From: Bacteroidota bacterium
GTDB lineage: Bacteria; Bacteroidota; Bacteroidia; Flavobacteriales_F; PHOS-HE28
Assembly: GCA_023428865.1 (NCBI GenBank)
Contig: JAEYWT010000065.1
Location: 1-8,466 of the forward strand
Direction of reading: 5' to 3'
Length of the DNA: 8,466 nt
Shown here: piece after piece, positions 1 through 7,005 of the stretch
How positions within the stretch are numbered: the stretch's first letter is position 1
How the letters are laid out: every line of letters begins with the position of its first letter
Notes under the pieces: generated by a model
Told to the model about the DNA's origin: nothing
The model's input: only the letters and a program-made list of their open reading frames with translations
Database searches by the model: none
Program-made: the position numbers and the translations under genes

Positions 1-105
1 TCACGTCATTCCCTTAGCATGGAATATGTGATAGAACTGCCGCCATCTTGCTTGTCAGAATATGCTATTCAACGAACTGCACAGCAGGTGCTTCGGAACG
101 AACTG
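1..105. other. Intergenic sequence, no gene recognised
   Basis: No convincing coding region, RNA gene or promoter is visible here. The only structure noticed is a 9-bp direct repeat, AACGAACTG, at 71-79 and 97-105, with starts 26 bp apart. The second copy directly abuts the T-tract side of the terminator. Its meaning is unknown and it may be chance. Confidence 0.4.
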
Positions 106-139
106 AAAAAATCAGGTGCCGGAGGAAGGATCGGCCACC
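106..139 (-). terminator. Rho-independent terminator downstream of the FG-GAP protein gene
   Basis: Read on the minus strand, GGTGGCCG (139-132) pairs with CGGCACC (121-115) with one bulged G, giving a seven-pair GC-rich stem around a 10-nt loop. It is followed by TGA and a run of six T (111-106). It lies 27 nt past the stop codon of the minus-strand FG-GAP gene, the expected place for an intrinsic terminator. No folding energy was calculated. Confidence 0.6.
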
Positions 140-166
140 TTGTTACATGGATGGAGCCTTGATGAC

Positions 167-3100
167 TTACTCCTTCACCACACGTGTGCGCCCCACGATA
201 GCCCCTTCAATGGAGCTAATAACCACCGCGTAGGCTCCGGGAGCCAGGCCGCCCATGTCGATCCGTACTGTCGCCTCATTGGTGTAGCTCCGCTCGTGCG
301 CAAGCCTACCCGTTGCATCGAAGAGGTGAATGGTCATGCCACCTTCAAGCTGACCTGAAAAACCTGCCAGATCAAGGCTGAGCACATCTGTCACCGGGCT
401 TGGCCAGGCATGAACGGAACTTCTTGCACGCCCACAAGGCTGTGCAACCACCACGGGTAGTCGTTCGACCGTACCATCGGTATCGAATTGCATTAACCTG
501 TAGTAGAGCGGCAACTGAACCGATATAGGGTCGTAGTAAGTGTACTGAAGCGGCATTTGACTGTTCCCAGCGCAGGATACTGTGCCAAGCGTTATCCAAT
601 CCGCCGCATCCAACGAACGTTCCACCAAAAAGCCTGCACAATTCCGCTCGGTCGCCGTGGTCCATTCGAATCGAACACCGCTACCATAACACGTGGCGCG
701 TTGATCGAGAAGTTCAACGGGTAATAGCCCACACACGCCATACTCTGTTTTCACACTTGGCACCTGGTCGTCGTGGATACCATGGTAGTACCACCGCCCA
801 AAGACACGCCCATCCAACAAGGTAGCCGGGTGATACCGAACGCGTGTACGCCATGCCGGATGTGAGGTGGATCCGATCGCCGTGCTCAACACACGCTTCA
901 GCTCGGTCCCCGAAAGGCCGGTATCGGTCCAACCCGCATCTTGCCCGGAAGAACCGGTCCAGTTGGAGAACGGCGCTCCTTGGAACGGCGGTGCATGCCC
1001 TTTGTACTCCCATACCAACTTAGCACGTCCACGCCCCATGGAGGACCATACATCCTGCCCTATGCCCCACGAACAATCACTCTGGAATGTTCCGTTCCCG
1101 GTCTGTACAGGAGTTGATAGATCACTTCGATATTGCCGTGTACGCGCTTGTCGCGCACGGTTCAGATTCCCTGTGTACAGCGCAACGAAGCCTTCCATGG
1201 TCTGTCCATTGGTATAGCCTGGGACACCGATGATCACATCGCCGTAGCCATCACCATTCACATCACCCGCACCGGAAAGGGCGTAACCAAGATTCCTGTT
1301 CACCGCGCCGCCCAAGGCCGTCCATGCTGCGCTGGTGGAAAGCCCCGTGGCAGAACCATGGTAAACGGAAGCACGGCCTTCACCCAGGTACGCCTGTGCA
1401 TAGCGATACCCACCCACGATCACGTCGGAATAGCCATCACCGTTCACATCACCCGCACCGGCAGCAGAACTTCCCCAATAGGCTCCGGGGAAATCACTTT
1501 CAACGTGCCACACCGGTGCAGCACCCAAACCATTCAACGAACCATGGTATACGTATGAACGCCCTTCGCTGGCTTCGCCGTTGTTGTACTGGTAGGCGCC
1601 GATCACCACATCGCTGAACCCGTCGCCGTTCACATCACCAGCGAAGCTCACATCGTACCCGAATTCGGCACCAGCTTTATCTCCGTATTGCACCCAAGCT
1701 GGCGTAGCGAGCAGGCCCACGCCAGACCCTCTGAACAGGTACACCGCACCACATTGGCCAAGCCCGCCTTCATCGTGCCGCTGGGCTCCCACAAGGATGT
1801 CGTCATAGCCATCGGCATCCACATCACCACCACCAGCGACCATGCTGGCGTAGTCTGCTGATAACTGTGTACCGAAAGCCGACCATGAAGCCGTTGTGGA
1901 TAGACCGGCCGGGCTGCCGTAATAGCCGTAGATCGCCCCCATTCCATTCTCTTGATACGCTCCAACGATGATATCGGTGTAGCCATCCCCGTTCACGTCT
2001 CCCGCACTGCTCACAGCCCCTCCATAACGACCCGCAGCCACAGACCCGGAAACTCGCCAATGGTAGGCCGCACCCAAGCCGCTTGCCGAGCCTAGGTACA
2101 CATAGGCCCTACCACGGAAACTGTCGTATCGGTAGGCTCCAATGACCACATCCGAATAGCCATCGCCGTTCACATCGCCGGCGCTGGATACACTATAACC
2201 GAAATCCTCACCAGCCGATGACCCCGTAGCGGACCAATAGGTAGTGGATAGTCCCGTCGAAGAACCCAGGTATACCCGCACTTCATTGATCCCCGGCAGA
2301 CCCACGATCACATCCGCGAATCCGTCGCCGTTCACATCACCAGCATGCGAAACGCTCGAACCCATGATCGCATTGGCGATATCGGGCTGCTGGCTCCATA
2401 CTGCTGCCGTAGGTGTGCTCAGAACATCAGGGCCACCCTGGTAAACACCAAAACGCCCTTGGCCACCTTGCTCGGGAATGCCGATCACAAGATCACTGAT
2501 GCCATCTCCGTTCGCATCACCAGCGGTGTGTACGGCAAAACCCAACTGCGCACTCGCCTGTGCTCCATTGTAGGTCCGATACGCTGAAGTGAAATGGGAT
2601 CCGGCAACTGCGCCACCAATGAACACCAATACCTGCCCGCCATCGGTGAAACTGCCATCGTGCAGCGGAGCACCCACCGCGACATCGGCATATCCATCCG
2701 CATTCACATCTCCCAACAAGGAAACTGAAGTACCCAGCCGCGCCGATGCCTGCGTGCCGTTGAAGATCGAAGTGGCCGTGGCTTCGATACCACCGCTACC
2801 ACCTCGGAAACCGTACAACCGACCACGTCCGGTGCTGTATCCGGGCGCACCAACGAGCAGATCGCTGTACCCATCGCCATTCATGTCTCCAGCAGAAGAG
2901 ACCGCGTAACCGAAGTGTACGTTGGACGATGGACCGTCGCGTGTCATCGAAAGCGCTAACCCGGAGCCGTTGCCATGGAACACCGTGATCCGCCCGCGAT
3001 CGGTCAATGTTGCATCGTAGTACGGCTCACCTACCACCACATCACTGCGCCCATCGCCGTTCAGATCACCCGCACCGGCCACGCTGAAGCCGAGCTGGGC

Positions 3101-3805
3101 ATTGTCCTGCGTGCCACTCCACGTCCACAATGGTGCTGCCACCAATCCCGTTCCCAACGCACCTCGGTAGCAATAGACCTTGCCCCGGTCCGTTCCCAGC
3201 TCGTTGGCCAGCGGAGCACCCACCAGGATGTCGCTCACATTGTCGTTGTTCACATCACCGGCCAGCGCCACACAGCTGCCGAAACCAGCGCCTGCCTCAC
3301 CGCCCAAGGTGGTCCATGCGGGTGTAAGCTGAAGGCCCGTAGCAGAACCGTGATAAACGAACACCGCACCCTGCCCGGCATGGCCTGGAGCGCCGATGAT
3401 GATATCACTGTAACCATCACCGTTCACATCACCCGCAGTGGAAACACTGTGGCCGAAACGCGCATTGGCCATGGTGCCGTTCATGATCCACGCGAAGGTG
3501 CCGGAGAGGCCTGTAGCCGAACCAAGGAATACCATTACCCGACCAGCATCGGTGTTCGCACCGTTGTCGTAGTCCGGCATACCAACGATCACATCGCTGT
3601 ATCCGTCTCCGTTCACATCGCCCGCAGTCGCCACGCTGGCACCGAAACGCTCGCCAGGCTGGAGCCCATCCACCAAGAGGTCTGCCACTGTGGGCAATGG
3701 GGTGCCGGTGCCCGCAACCGTGCGCCATGGCAAGCCCATCCAGAGCAGCCCGCACAACGCGAGCTGAACCCCGCCCAGACTTAATCGCATCTTAGACCCC
3801 TTCAT
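167..3805 (-). CDS. Secreted FG-GAP repeat (integrin-alpha-like beta-propeller) protein with T9SS sorting domain
   Basis: This 1212-residue protein is probably a surface-attached or secreted adhesin or binding protein; its ligand is unknown. Residues 1-31 form a signal peptide (basic start MKGSKMR, then a hydrophobic core). Residues 53-880 hold 14 FG-GAP repeats of about 55-63 residues, each with a calcium loop of the form DxNxDGxxD. Residues 905-1025 form a module I cannot name, rich in W, R and Y. Residues 1028-1120, starting LPVELL, resemble the sandwich domain that commonly precedes Bacteroidota sorting signals. Residues 1133-1211 (WPSPVTDVLSL, LFDATGRL, LAPGAYAVVI, a basic end) match a type A T9SS C-terminal domain, implying export across the outer membrane. 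Met1 is preferred because a -7-like box ends seven bases upstream; Met6 is a possible alternative. The gene is divergent from the deacetylase gene and appears monocistronic, with a terminator after it. Confidence 0.93.
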   Translation of the reverse strand: MKGSKMRLSLGGVQLALCGLLWMGLPWRTVAGTGTPLPTVADLLVDGLQPGERFGASVATAGDVNGDGYSDVIVGMPDYDNGANTDAGRVMVFLGSATGLSGTFAWIMNGTMANARFGHSVSTAGDVNGDGYSDIIIGAPGHAGQGAVFVYHGSATGLQLTPAWTTLGGEAGAGFGSCVALAGDVNNDNVSDILVGAPLANELGTDRGKVYCYRGALGTGLVAAPLWTWSGTQDNAQLGFSVAGAGDLNGDGRSDVVVGEPYYDATLTDRGRITVFHGNGSGLALSMTRDGPSSNVHFGYAVSSAGDMNGDGYSDLLVGAPGYSTGRGRLYGFRGGSGGIEATATSIFNGTQASARLGTSVSLLGDVNADGYADVAVGAPLHDGSFTDGGQVLVFIGGAVAGSHFTSAYRTYNGAQASAQLGFAVHTAGDANGDGISDLVIGIPEQGGQGRFGVYQGGPDVLSTPTAAVWSQQPDIANAIMGSSVSHAGDVNGDGFADVIVGLPGINEVRVYLGSSTGLSTTYWSATGSSAGEDFGYSVSSAGDVNGDGYSDVVIGAYRYDSFRGRAYVYLGSASGLGAAYHWRVSGSVAAGRYGGAVSSAGDVNGDGYTDIIVGAYQENGMGAIYGYYGSPAGLSTTASWSAFGTQLSADYASMVAGGGDVDADGYDDILVGAQRHDEGGLGQCGAVYLFRGSGVGLLATPAWVQYGDKAGAEFGYDVSFAGDVNGDGFSDVVIGAYQYNNGEASEGRSYVYHGSLNGLGAAPVWHVESDFPGAYWGSSAAGAGDVNGDGYSDVIVGGYRYAQAYLGEGRASVYHGSATGLSTSAAWTALGGAVNRNLGYALSGAGDVNGDGYGDVIIGVPGYTNGQTMEGFVALYTGNLNRARQARTRQYRSDLSTPVQTGNGTFQSDCSWGIGQDVWSSMGRGRAKLVWEYKGHAPPFQGAPFSNWTGSSGQDAGWTDTGLSGTELKRVLSTAIGSTSHPAWRTRVRYHPATLLDGRVFGRWYYHGIHDDQVPSVKTEYGVCGLLPVELLDQRATCYGSGVRFEWTTATERNCAGFLVERSLDAADWITLGTVSCAGNSQMPLQYTYYDPISVQLPLYYRLMQFDTDGTVERLPVVVAQPCGRARSSVHAWPSPVTDVLSLDLAGFSGQLEGGMTIHLFDATGRLAHERSYTNEATVRIDMGGLAPGAYAVVISSIEGAIVGRTRVVKE
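1166..3649 (-). repeat. Fourteen tandem FG-GAP repeat units
   Basis: The DNA encodes 14 consecutive repeats with the pattern FGxSVxxAGDVNGDGYSDVIVG followed by a variable stretch and a GRxYVYxGSxxGL strand. Every unit keeps Asp at loop positions 1, 5 and 9 and Asn or Asp at position 3, including the most divergent ones (DVNNDNVSD in unit 3, DVDADGYDD in unit 11). At the DNA level this gives a recurring block, read on the plus strand as CCGTTCACATCACC, roughly every 165-190 bp. FG-GAP units form blades of seven-bladed propellers in integrin alpha chains, so 14 units fit two propellers. Such DNA is prone to unequal recombination and to assembly collapse. Confidence 0.9.
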
Positions 3806-3812
3806 GCAGAAC

Positions 3813-3819
3813 CAAAGTA
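3813..3819 (-). promoter_or_regulatory. Candidate -7 box of the FG-GAP gene
   Basis: On the minus strand TACTTTG (3819-3813) is followed by seven bases and then the ATG at 3805. It resembles the Bacteroidota -7 consensus TAnnTTTG, one base short in the spacer. No good -33 TTG-type box is visible about 20 bp upstream. If used, transcription would start within a few bases of the ATG, giving a very short or absent leader, consistent with the lack of a Shine-Dalgarno sequence. Confidence 0.45.
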
Positions 3820-3919
3820 CCCGCCTATGTTAAGGCATTGTCTCCAGATGGGGCGAACTGTTGAAGGTGAAATGGATCGGCCAGCCTACAGGAGCAGGGA
3901 ACCAAAGTAGGTCTGTCCC

Positions 3920-3927
3920 TACCTTCA
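3920..3927 (+). promoter_or_regulatory. Candidate -7 box of the deacetylase gene
   Basis: TACCTTCA resembles TAnnTTTG (TA and two of the last four bases, TT, match in register) and is followed by CCGCC and the ATG at 3933. The same box-then-ATG layout is seen at the divergent gene, which supports both the box and the choice of the downstream ATG. The -33 element is not evident, so this is a weak call. Confidence 0.35.
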
Positions 3928-3932
3928 CCGCC

Positions 3933-6491
3933 ATGTATTTCGCACCTCGCAGCGCCCGCATTTCCCGCTTGGCGCTCTTCGCTTTCCTCCTCCCACTTCA
4001 CACCTTCGCCCAGCGCCCACCCGCACAACCCAATGCCGCCGAGATCCTGCACAAGATGCAGAAGCTCAACGTGCTGGGCAGTGTGCTGTACATCGTGGCG
4101 CACCCCGATGATGAGAACACCCGCCTGATCACCTGGCTGGCCAACGGCAAGAAGGTGCGCACCGGCAACCTCAGCCTTACGCGCGGCGATGGCGGCCAGA
4201 ACCTGATCGGCCCCGAGCTCGGTGATGCGCTGGGCATCATCCGCACGCAGGAACTGATGGAGGCGCGCCGCATCGATGGTGGTGAGCAGTTCTTCACCCG
4301 CGCGGTGGATTTCGGCTTTTCCAAGAACGCCGTCGAGAGCTTTGAGAAGTGGGGCAAACAAGAAGTGCTGAGCGATGTGGTGCGCGTGATCCGCACCTTC
4401 CGGCCCGATGTGATCATCACGCGGTTCGCGCCTGACCGTTCAGCGGGACATGGCCACCACGAGGCCAGCGCCATCCTCGCCGCAGAAGCCTTCGACCTGG
4501 CGGGTGACCCGAAAGCCTTTCCGGAACAACTGAAGGAAGGCCTGGAAGTGTGGCAGCCGCGCCGCCTCTTCTTCAACGGCAGCACGTGGTGGAAGAAGGA
4601 CCTGGCCGAATTCGCGAAGACCGATGCGGATTGGTTCACGGTGGATGTGGGCGGCTACGACCCGCTGCTGGGCGTGAGCTACACCGAACTCGCCGGCCGC
4701 AGCCGCAGCATGCACAAGAGCCAGGGGTTCGGTGCGGCGGAAACGCGCGGGGAACAGTTGGAGTACTTGAAGTTCCTCAAAGGTGATCGCCCCAAGACGA
4801 AGGATATTTTCGAGGGGATCGATATGACGTGGGGAAGGGTGAAGGGTGGCGCGGAGCTGGGTCGGTTGGTTGAGAAGATGATCGCGGGTTTCGACCCGAC
4901 CGCACCTCAGAAGAGCGTAGCGGCTTTGGCGGAGTTCGAGACAACGCTTGGCCAACATCGGAATGCCTGGGATGCCATCAATAAGTGCTTTGGACTGAAC
5001 GACCTGACCGGATTGAGCATCGAAGTTCTATCTACGAAACCATGGATAGCCTTGACCGATTCACTGCTTGCTCGCGTGGAATTGGTCAATAGAAGCGATC
5101 GTCGTTTGGAGTGGGATGCTCAGCCCAACTATAGAGGACAGTGGTTCCCTCACGACCATTCGATTGGAATCTACGGCCAAGAGGGTAGGTCCGAGAGCAT
5201 TGCATCGCCTCCTTGGAAACTGAACGACATCATTGATGAACCGGACTGGCTGAGGGAGAAACATGGCAATCTCTACGTATCGTCCAGACTCGATCTTATT
5301 GACCCCACGGAAACTGAGAGGGGGTATATGTTCTATTCCTCCTTCCGGGATGCGTCAGGAAGCACCTGTAATCCGTCCACACCACTGACTTATAAGTGGG
5401 TCGACCGCGTAGCCGGTGAACGCATCCGCCCCGTCTACATCACACCAGTCGCCTCGGTCATCCCAAAAGTGAACAACCTGATCGCACGCGGCGGCACACA
5501 GACCATCGAGGTGGAAGTGGAAGCGCTTACCGACAGCCTCGCCGGAAAACTCAACATCACGCTGCCCGAAGGCTGGGGCACCACGAAGGACATCAAGCTC
5601 GTGAACATCGCGAAGCGCAACGAACGGCAGAGCATCACTTTCCAATTGATGCCTTCGGCGAACGCCAAGGCCGGTGCGGCCAAGTTCGAGTTCGTTGGTC
5701 CCAAAGGCACCGCCGATCGAACCCTGCATGAGATCGACTACCCGCACATCATGCCGCAGGTGTACTACACGCCCGCCGAAGTGAAGCTGGTGCCGCTGGA
5801 TCCCGCTAAGGCGGGACAAGGTGTCCAGACCACCGCGAAGACCGTGGGCTACATCAAAGGCGCGGGGGATGATGTGCCGCAAGCCTTGGAGCAGCTCGGC
5901 GTCACCGTGGAGATGATCGACCCGGCGTTGATCACTGCGGAGAGCCTGAAGAAGTTCGACGCCATCGTCACCGGCATCCGTGCGTACAACACGGCGAAGG
6001 AGTTGAAGCATGCCCATCCCATGCTGATGAAGTACGTGGAGGATGGCGGCACACTGGTGATCCAGTACAACACCTCGCCGCGCTTCAGTGTGTCCGGCGT
6101 GGAAGACTTCGTGATCGACCCGACGACGCTCGGCCCCTATCCGTTCAAGATCACCCGCGACCGTGTGACGGTGGAAGAAGCACCCGCGACCTTCCTCGAT
6201 CCGAAGCATCCGTTGTTGAACACACCGAACCAGATCACGGCATCCGACTTCGATGGCTGGGTGCAGGAACGCGGCCTCTACTTCCTCGGCGAACTGGATC
6301 CAAACTACACACCGCTGATCGCTTGGAACGATCCTGGTGAGCAACCACTGAATGGCGGATTGATCACTTGCGACTACGGCAAAGGACGCTATGTGTACAC
6401 GGGCATCAGCTTCTTCCGGCAGCTGCCAGCGGGCGTGCCGGGGGCGTATCGGCTATTCGCGAATCTGATCAGCCCGAGGGGAGGAAAATGA
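3933..6491 (+). CDS. Exported PIG-L/LmbE family deacetylase, multidomain
   Basis: This is a large metal-dependent de-N-acetylase-like protein of 852 residues; the substrate is not known. An upstream in-frame ATG at 3861 would add 24 residues with no signal character. The ATG at 3933 instead opens directly onto a signal peptide (basic start, hydrophobic LALFAFLLPL, likely cleavage after HTFA near residue 26). The PIG-L fold follows, with the zinc motif AHPDDE at 56-61 and the second histidine motif GHGHHEAS at about 172-179, so the catalytic site looks intact. Residues about 340-490 form a middle domain I do not recognise. Residues about 520-580 look like a NEW3-type beta-sandwich (NITLPEGWG). 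Residues about 635-835 resemble a class I glutamine-amidotransferase/ThuA-like fold (VEDGGTLVIQYNTS) and are probably non-catalytic or binding. The family is usually about 200-300 residues, so this belongs to the large Bacteroidota-type group. The export signal excludes the cytoplasmic bacillithiol role of the short relatives. It lies upstream of, and in line with, the symporter gene. Confidence 0.88.
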   Translation: MYFAPRSARISRLALFAFLLPLHTFAQRPPAQPNAAEILHKMQKLNVLGSVLYIVAHPDDENTRLITWLANGKKVRTGNLSLTRGDGGQNLIGPELGDALGIIRTQELMEARRIDGGEQFFTRAVDFGFSKNAVESFEKWGKQEVLSDVVRVIRTFRPDVIITRFAPDRSAGHGHHEASAILAAEAFDLAGDPKAFPEQLKEGLEVWQPRRLFFNGSTWWKKDLAEFAKTDADWFTVDVGGYDPLLGVSYTELAGRSRSMHKSQGFGAAETRGEQLEYLKFLKGDRPKTKDIFEGIDMTWGRVKGGAELGRLVEKMIAGFDPTAPQKSVAALAEFETTLGQHRNAWDAINKCFGLNDLTGLSIEVLSTKPWIALTDSLLARVELVNRSDRRLEWDAQPNYRGQWFPHDHSIGIYGQEGRSESIASPPWKLNDIIDEPDWLREKHGNLYVSSRLDLIDPTETERGYMFYSSFRDASGSTCNPSTPLTYKWVDRVAGERIRPVYITPVASVIPKVNNLIARGGTQTIEVEVEALTDSLAGKLNITLPEGWGTTKDIKLVNIAKRNERQSITFQLMPSANAKAGAAKFEFVGPKGTADRTLHEIDYPHIMPQVYYTPAEVKLVPLDPAKAGQGVQTTAKTVGYIKGAGDDVPQALEQLGVTVEMIDPALITAESLKKFDAIVTGIRAYNTAKELKHAHPMLMKYVEDGGTLVIQYNTSPRFSVSGVEDFVIDPTTLGPYPFKITRDRVTVEEAPATFLDPKHPLLNTPNQITASDFDGWVQERGLYFLGELDPNYTPLIAWNDPGEQPLNGGLITCDYGKGRYVYTGISFFRQLPAGVPGAYRLFANLISPRGGK

Positions 6492-6507
6492 TGGTGTGAA
6501 GAGGAAA

Positions 6508-6538
6508 GAATGAAGAATGTAAAATGTAGCATGTAGAA
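6508..6538 (+). repeat. Left heptamer arm of the S23 cassette
   Basis: Four tandem 7-bp units, GAATGAA, GAATGTA, AAATGTA and GCATGTA (6508-6535), are followed by GAA. The unit consensus is RAATGWA. A seven-base period does not preserve a reading frame, so this is not coding repeat DNA. The same units recur in reverse complement in the right arm, in a different order. Confidence 0.8.
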
Positions 6539-6555
6539 ACTCAAACGGCTGGCGC

Positions 6556-6927
6556 ATGGAAAGGAAATACGATATAGAAGAGCGATGCTGTGTGTTCGCA
6601 GCGGCAGTGGTGAAGCACACCGACAATATGCCGAACACCAAAGCCGGGAATCATCGCGCTGGACAGTTGCTCCGGAGCGGAACGGCACCAGCATTGCACT
6701 ATGGCGAAGTACAAGGAGCGGAGTCCCCGAAGGACTTCATCCACAAGATGAGCGGCGCGTTGAAGGAGCTGCGCGAATCGAAGAACAACCTTCGCGTGCA
6801 GGTCCTCGCCGGCATGATGGATGTGAAGAACCATGAACACGGCTGGCTCATCCAAGAGTGCGGAGAACTAGTAGCCATCTTCACCGCAAGCATCAAGACC
6901 GCAGAACGTAACAACCCAAGGAAGTGA
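6556..6927 (+). CDS. Four-helix-bundle protein, 23S rRNA intervening-sequence (S23/IVP) family
   Basis: This is a complete 123-residue protein. The family signature is clear: QLLRSGTAPALHYGEVQGAE (37-56), then DFIHKMSGALKELRES (60-75), and the final helix GELVAIFTASIKTAE. These align with the typical family pattern of LLRSGTS, a conserved Y.EA segment, S..DFI.K and L.EA.E. The predicted product is a small cytoplasmic helical bundle; family members are thought to bind nucleic acid, and the Avd protein of diversity-generating retroelements is a structural relative. Its molecular job here is unknown. It stands alone between inverted heptamer arms in the gap between the deacetylase and symporter genes, not inside a 23S gene. 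The start ATG lies 17 bases past the left arm, with no obvious ribosome-binding site. Length is normal and there is no frameshift. Confidence 0.85.
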   Translation: MERKYDIEERCCVFAAAVVKHTDNMPNTKAGNHRAGQLLRSGTAPALHYGEVQGAESPKDFIHKMSGALKELRESKNNLRVQVLAGMMDVKNHEHGWLIQECGELVAIFTASIKTAERNNPRK

Positions 6928-6931
6928 GGCT

Positions 6932-6944
6932 GACCTAGCAGGTC
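6932..6944 (+). other. Short palindrome after the S23 stop codon
   Basis: GACCT (6932-6936) and AGGTC (6940-6944) can form a five-pair hairpin with a three-base loop, four bases after the stop codon of the S23 gene. No T tract follows, so it does not look like an ordinary intrinsic terminator. It may be chance, or a structural part of the cassette. Confidence 0.25.
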
Positions 6945-6950
6945 GCATCA

Positions 6951-6982
6951 TTCGCACTTCTACATTCTTCATTCTACATTTT
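6951..6982 (+). promoter_or_regulatory. Possible promoter for the symporter inside the right arm
   Basis: TACATTTT (6975-6982) matches the Bacteroidota -7 consensus TAnnTTTG at all but the last base. TTCG at 6951-6954, 20 bp upstream, is one base off the -33 core TTTG. Transcription from it would begin about 20 bases before the GTG at 7006. The arm is AT-rich and repetitive, so a chance match is quite possible. Confidence 0.3.
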
Positions 6983-6988
6983 ACATTC
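6958..6988 (-). repeat. Right heptamer arm of the S23 cassette
   Basis: Read on the minus strand from 6988 the arm is GAATGTA, AAATGTA, GAATGAA, GAATGTA, then GAA. It carries the same RAATGWA heptamers as the left arm but with the GAATGAA unit in third rather than first place. Paired with the left arm it would place the S23 gene in the loop of a long imperfect stem if the region is transcribed as one RNA. Confidence 0.8.
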
Positions 6989-7005
6989 CTCACACCCACC
7001 CCGCA

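Larger units (their letters stand above)
6493..6996 (+). mobile_element. Putative S23 (IVS-like) cassette bounded by heptamer inverted repeats
   Basis: A 504-bp unit consists of a left arm (6493-6538), a full four-helix-bundle gene (6556-6927) and a right arm (6958-6996). The arms are inverted copies: GAATGTAAAATGTAG at 6515-6529 is exactly the reverse complement of 6974-6988; ATGTAGAA at 6531-6538 matches 6958-6965; and GGTGTGA at 6493-6499 matches 6990-6996. The unit starts about one base after the deacetylase stop and ends nine bases before the symporter GTG. There is no transposase and I see no clear target-site duplication, so mobility is inferred from architecture. S23 genes are known as the ORFs of intervening sequences inside 23S rRNA genes of some bacteria, where inverted ends form a processed stem. 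Confidence 0.5.

Noticed and set aside
1166..3649. Regularly spaced repeat blocks suggesting a CRISPR array
   Set aside because: The period (about 165-190 bp) is too long, the copies are degenerate, and the blocks translate into FG-GAP calcium loops in one continuous reading frame.
2975..3784. Open frame of 269 codons on the plus strand, opposite the FG-GAP repeats
   Set aside because: It recurs as HITRTG-like and VHITG-like segments that are the reverse translation of the FG-GAP calcium-loop repeats; it is a shadow of the repeat array.
3861..3932. 24-codon N-terminal extension of the deacetylase from the upstream ATG
   Set aside because: It would put a polar stretch ahead of the signal peptide and overlap the promoter-like box at 3920-3927; the ATG at 3933 gives a normal signal peptide at once.
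5355..6344. Long open frame of 329 codons on the minus strand, antisense to the deacetylase gene
   Set aside because: It lies wholly inside a well-supported gene. Its translation is rich in His, Arg and Val with no domain, which is what GC-rich codon-position bias produces on the opposite strand.
6556..6927. Accessory (Avd-like) gene of a diversity-generating retroelement
   Set aside because: The S23 fold is related to Avd, but the window has no reverse transcriptase, no template repeat/variable repeat pair, and no adenine-biased variation next to it.
6493..6996. Classical insertion sequence with terminal inverted repeats
   Set aside because: The only gene inside is the S23 protein, there is no transposase, and I see no direct target duplication just outside the arms (left ending AAAATGAT, right beginning CACCCCGC).
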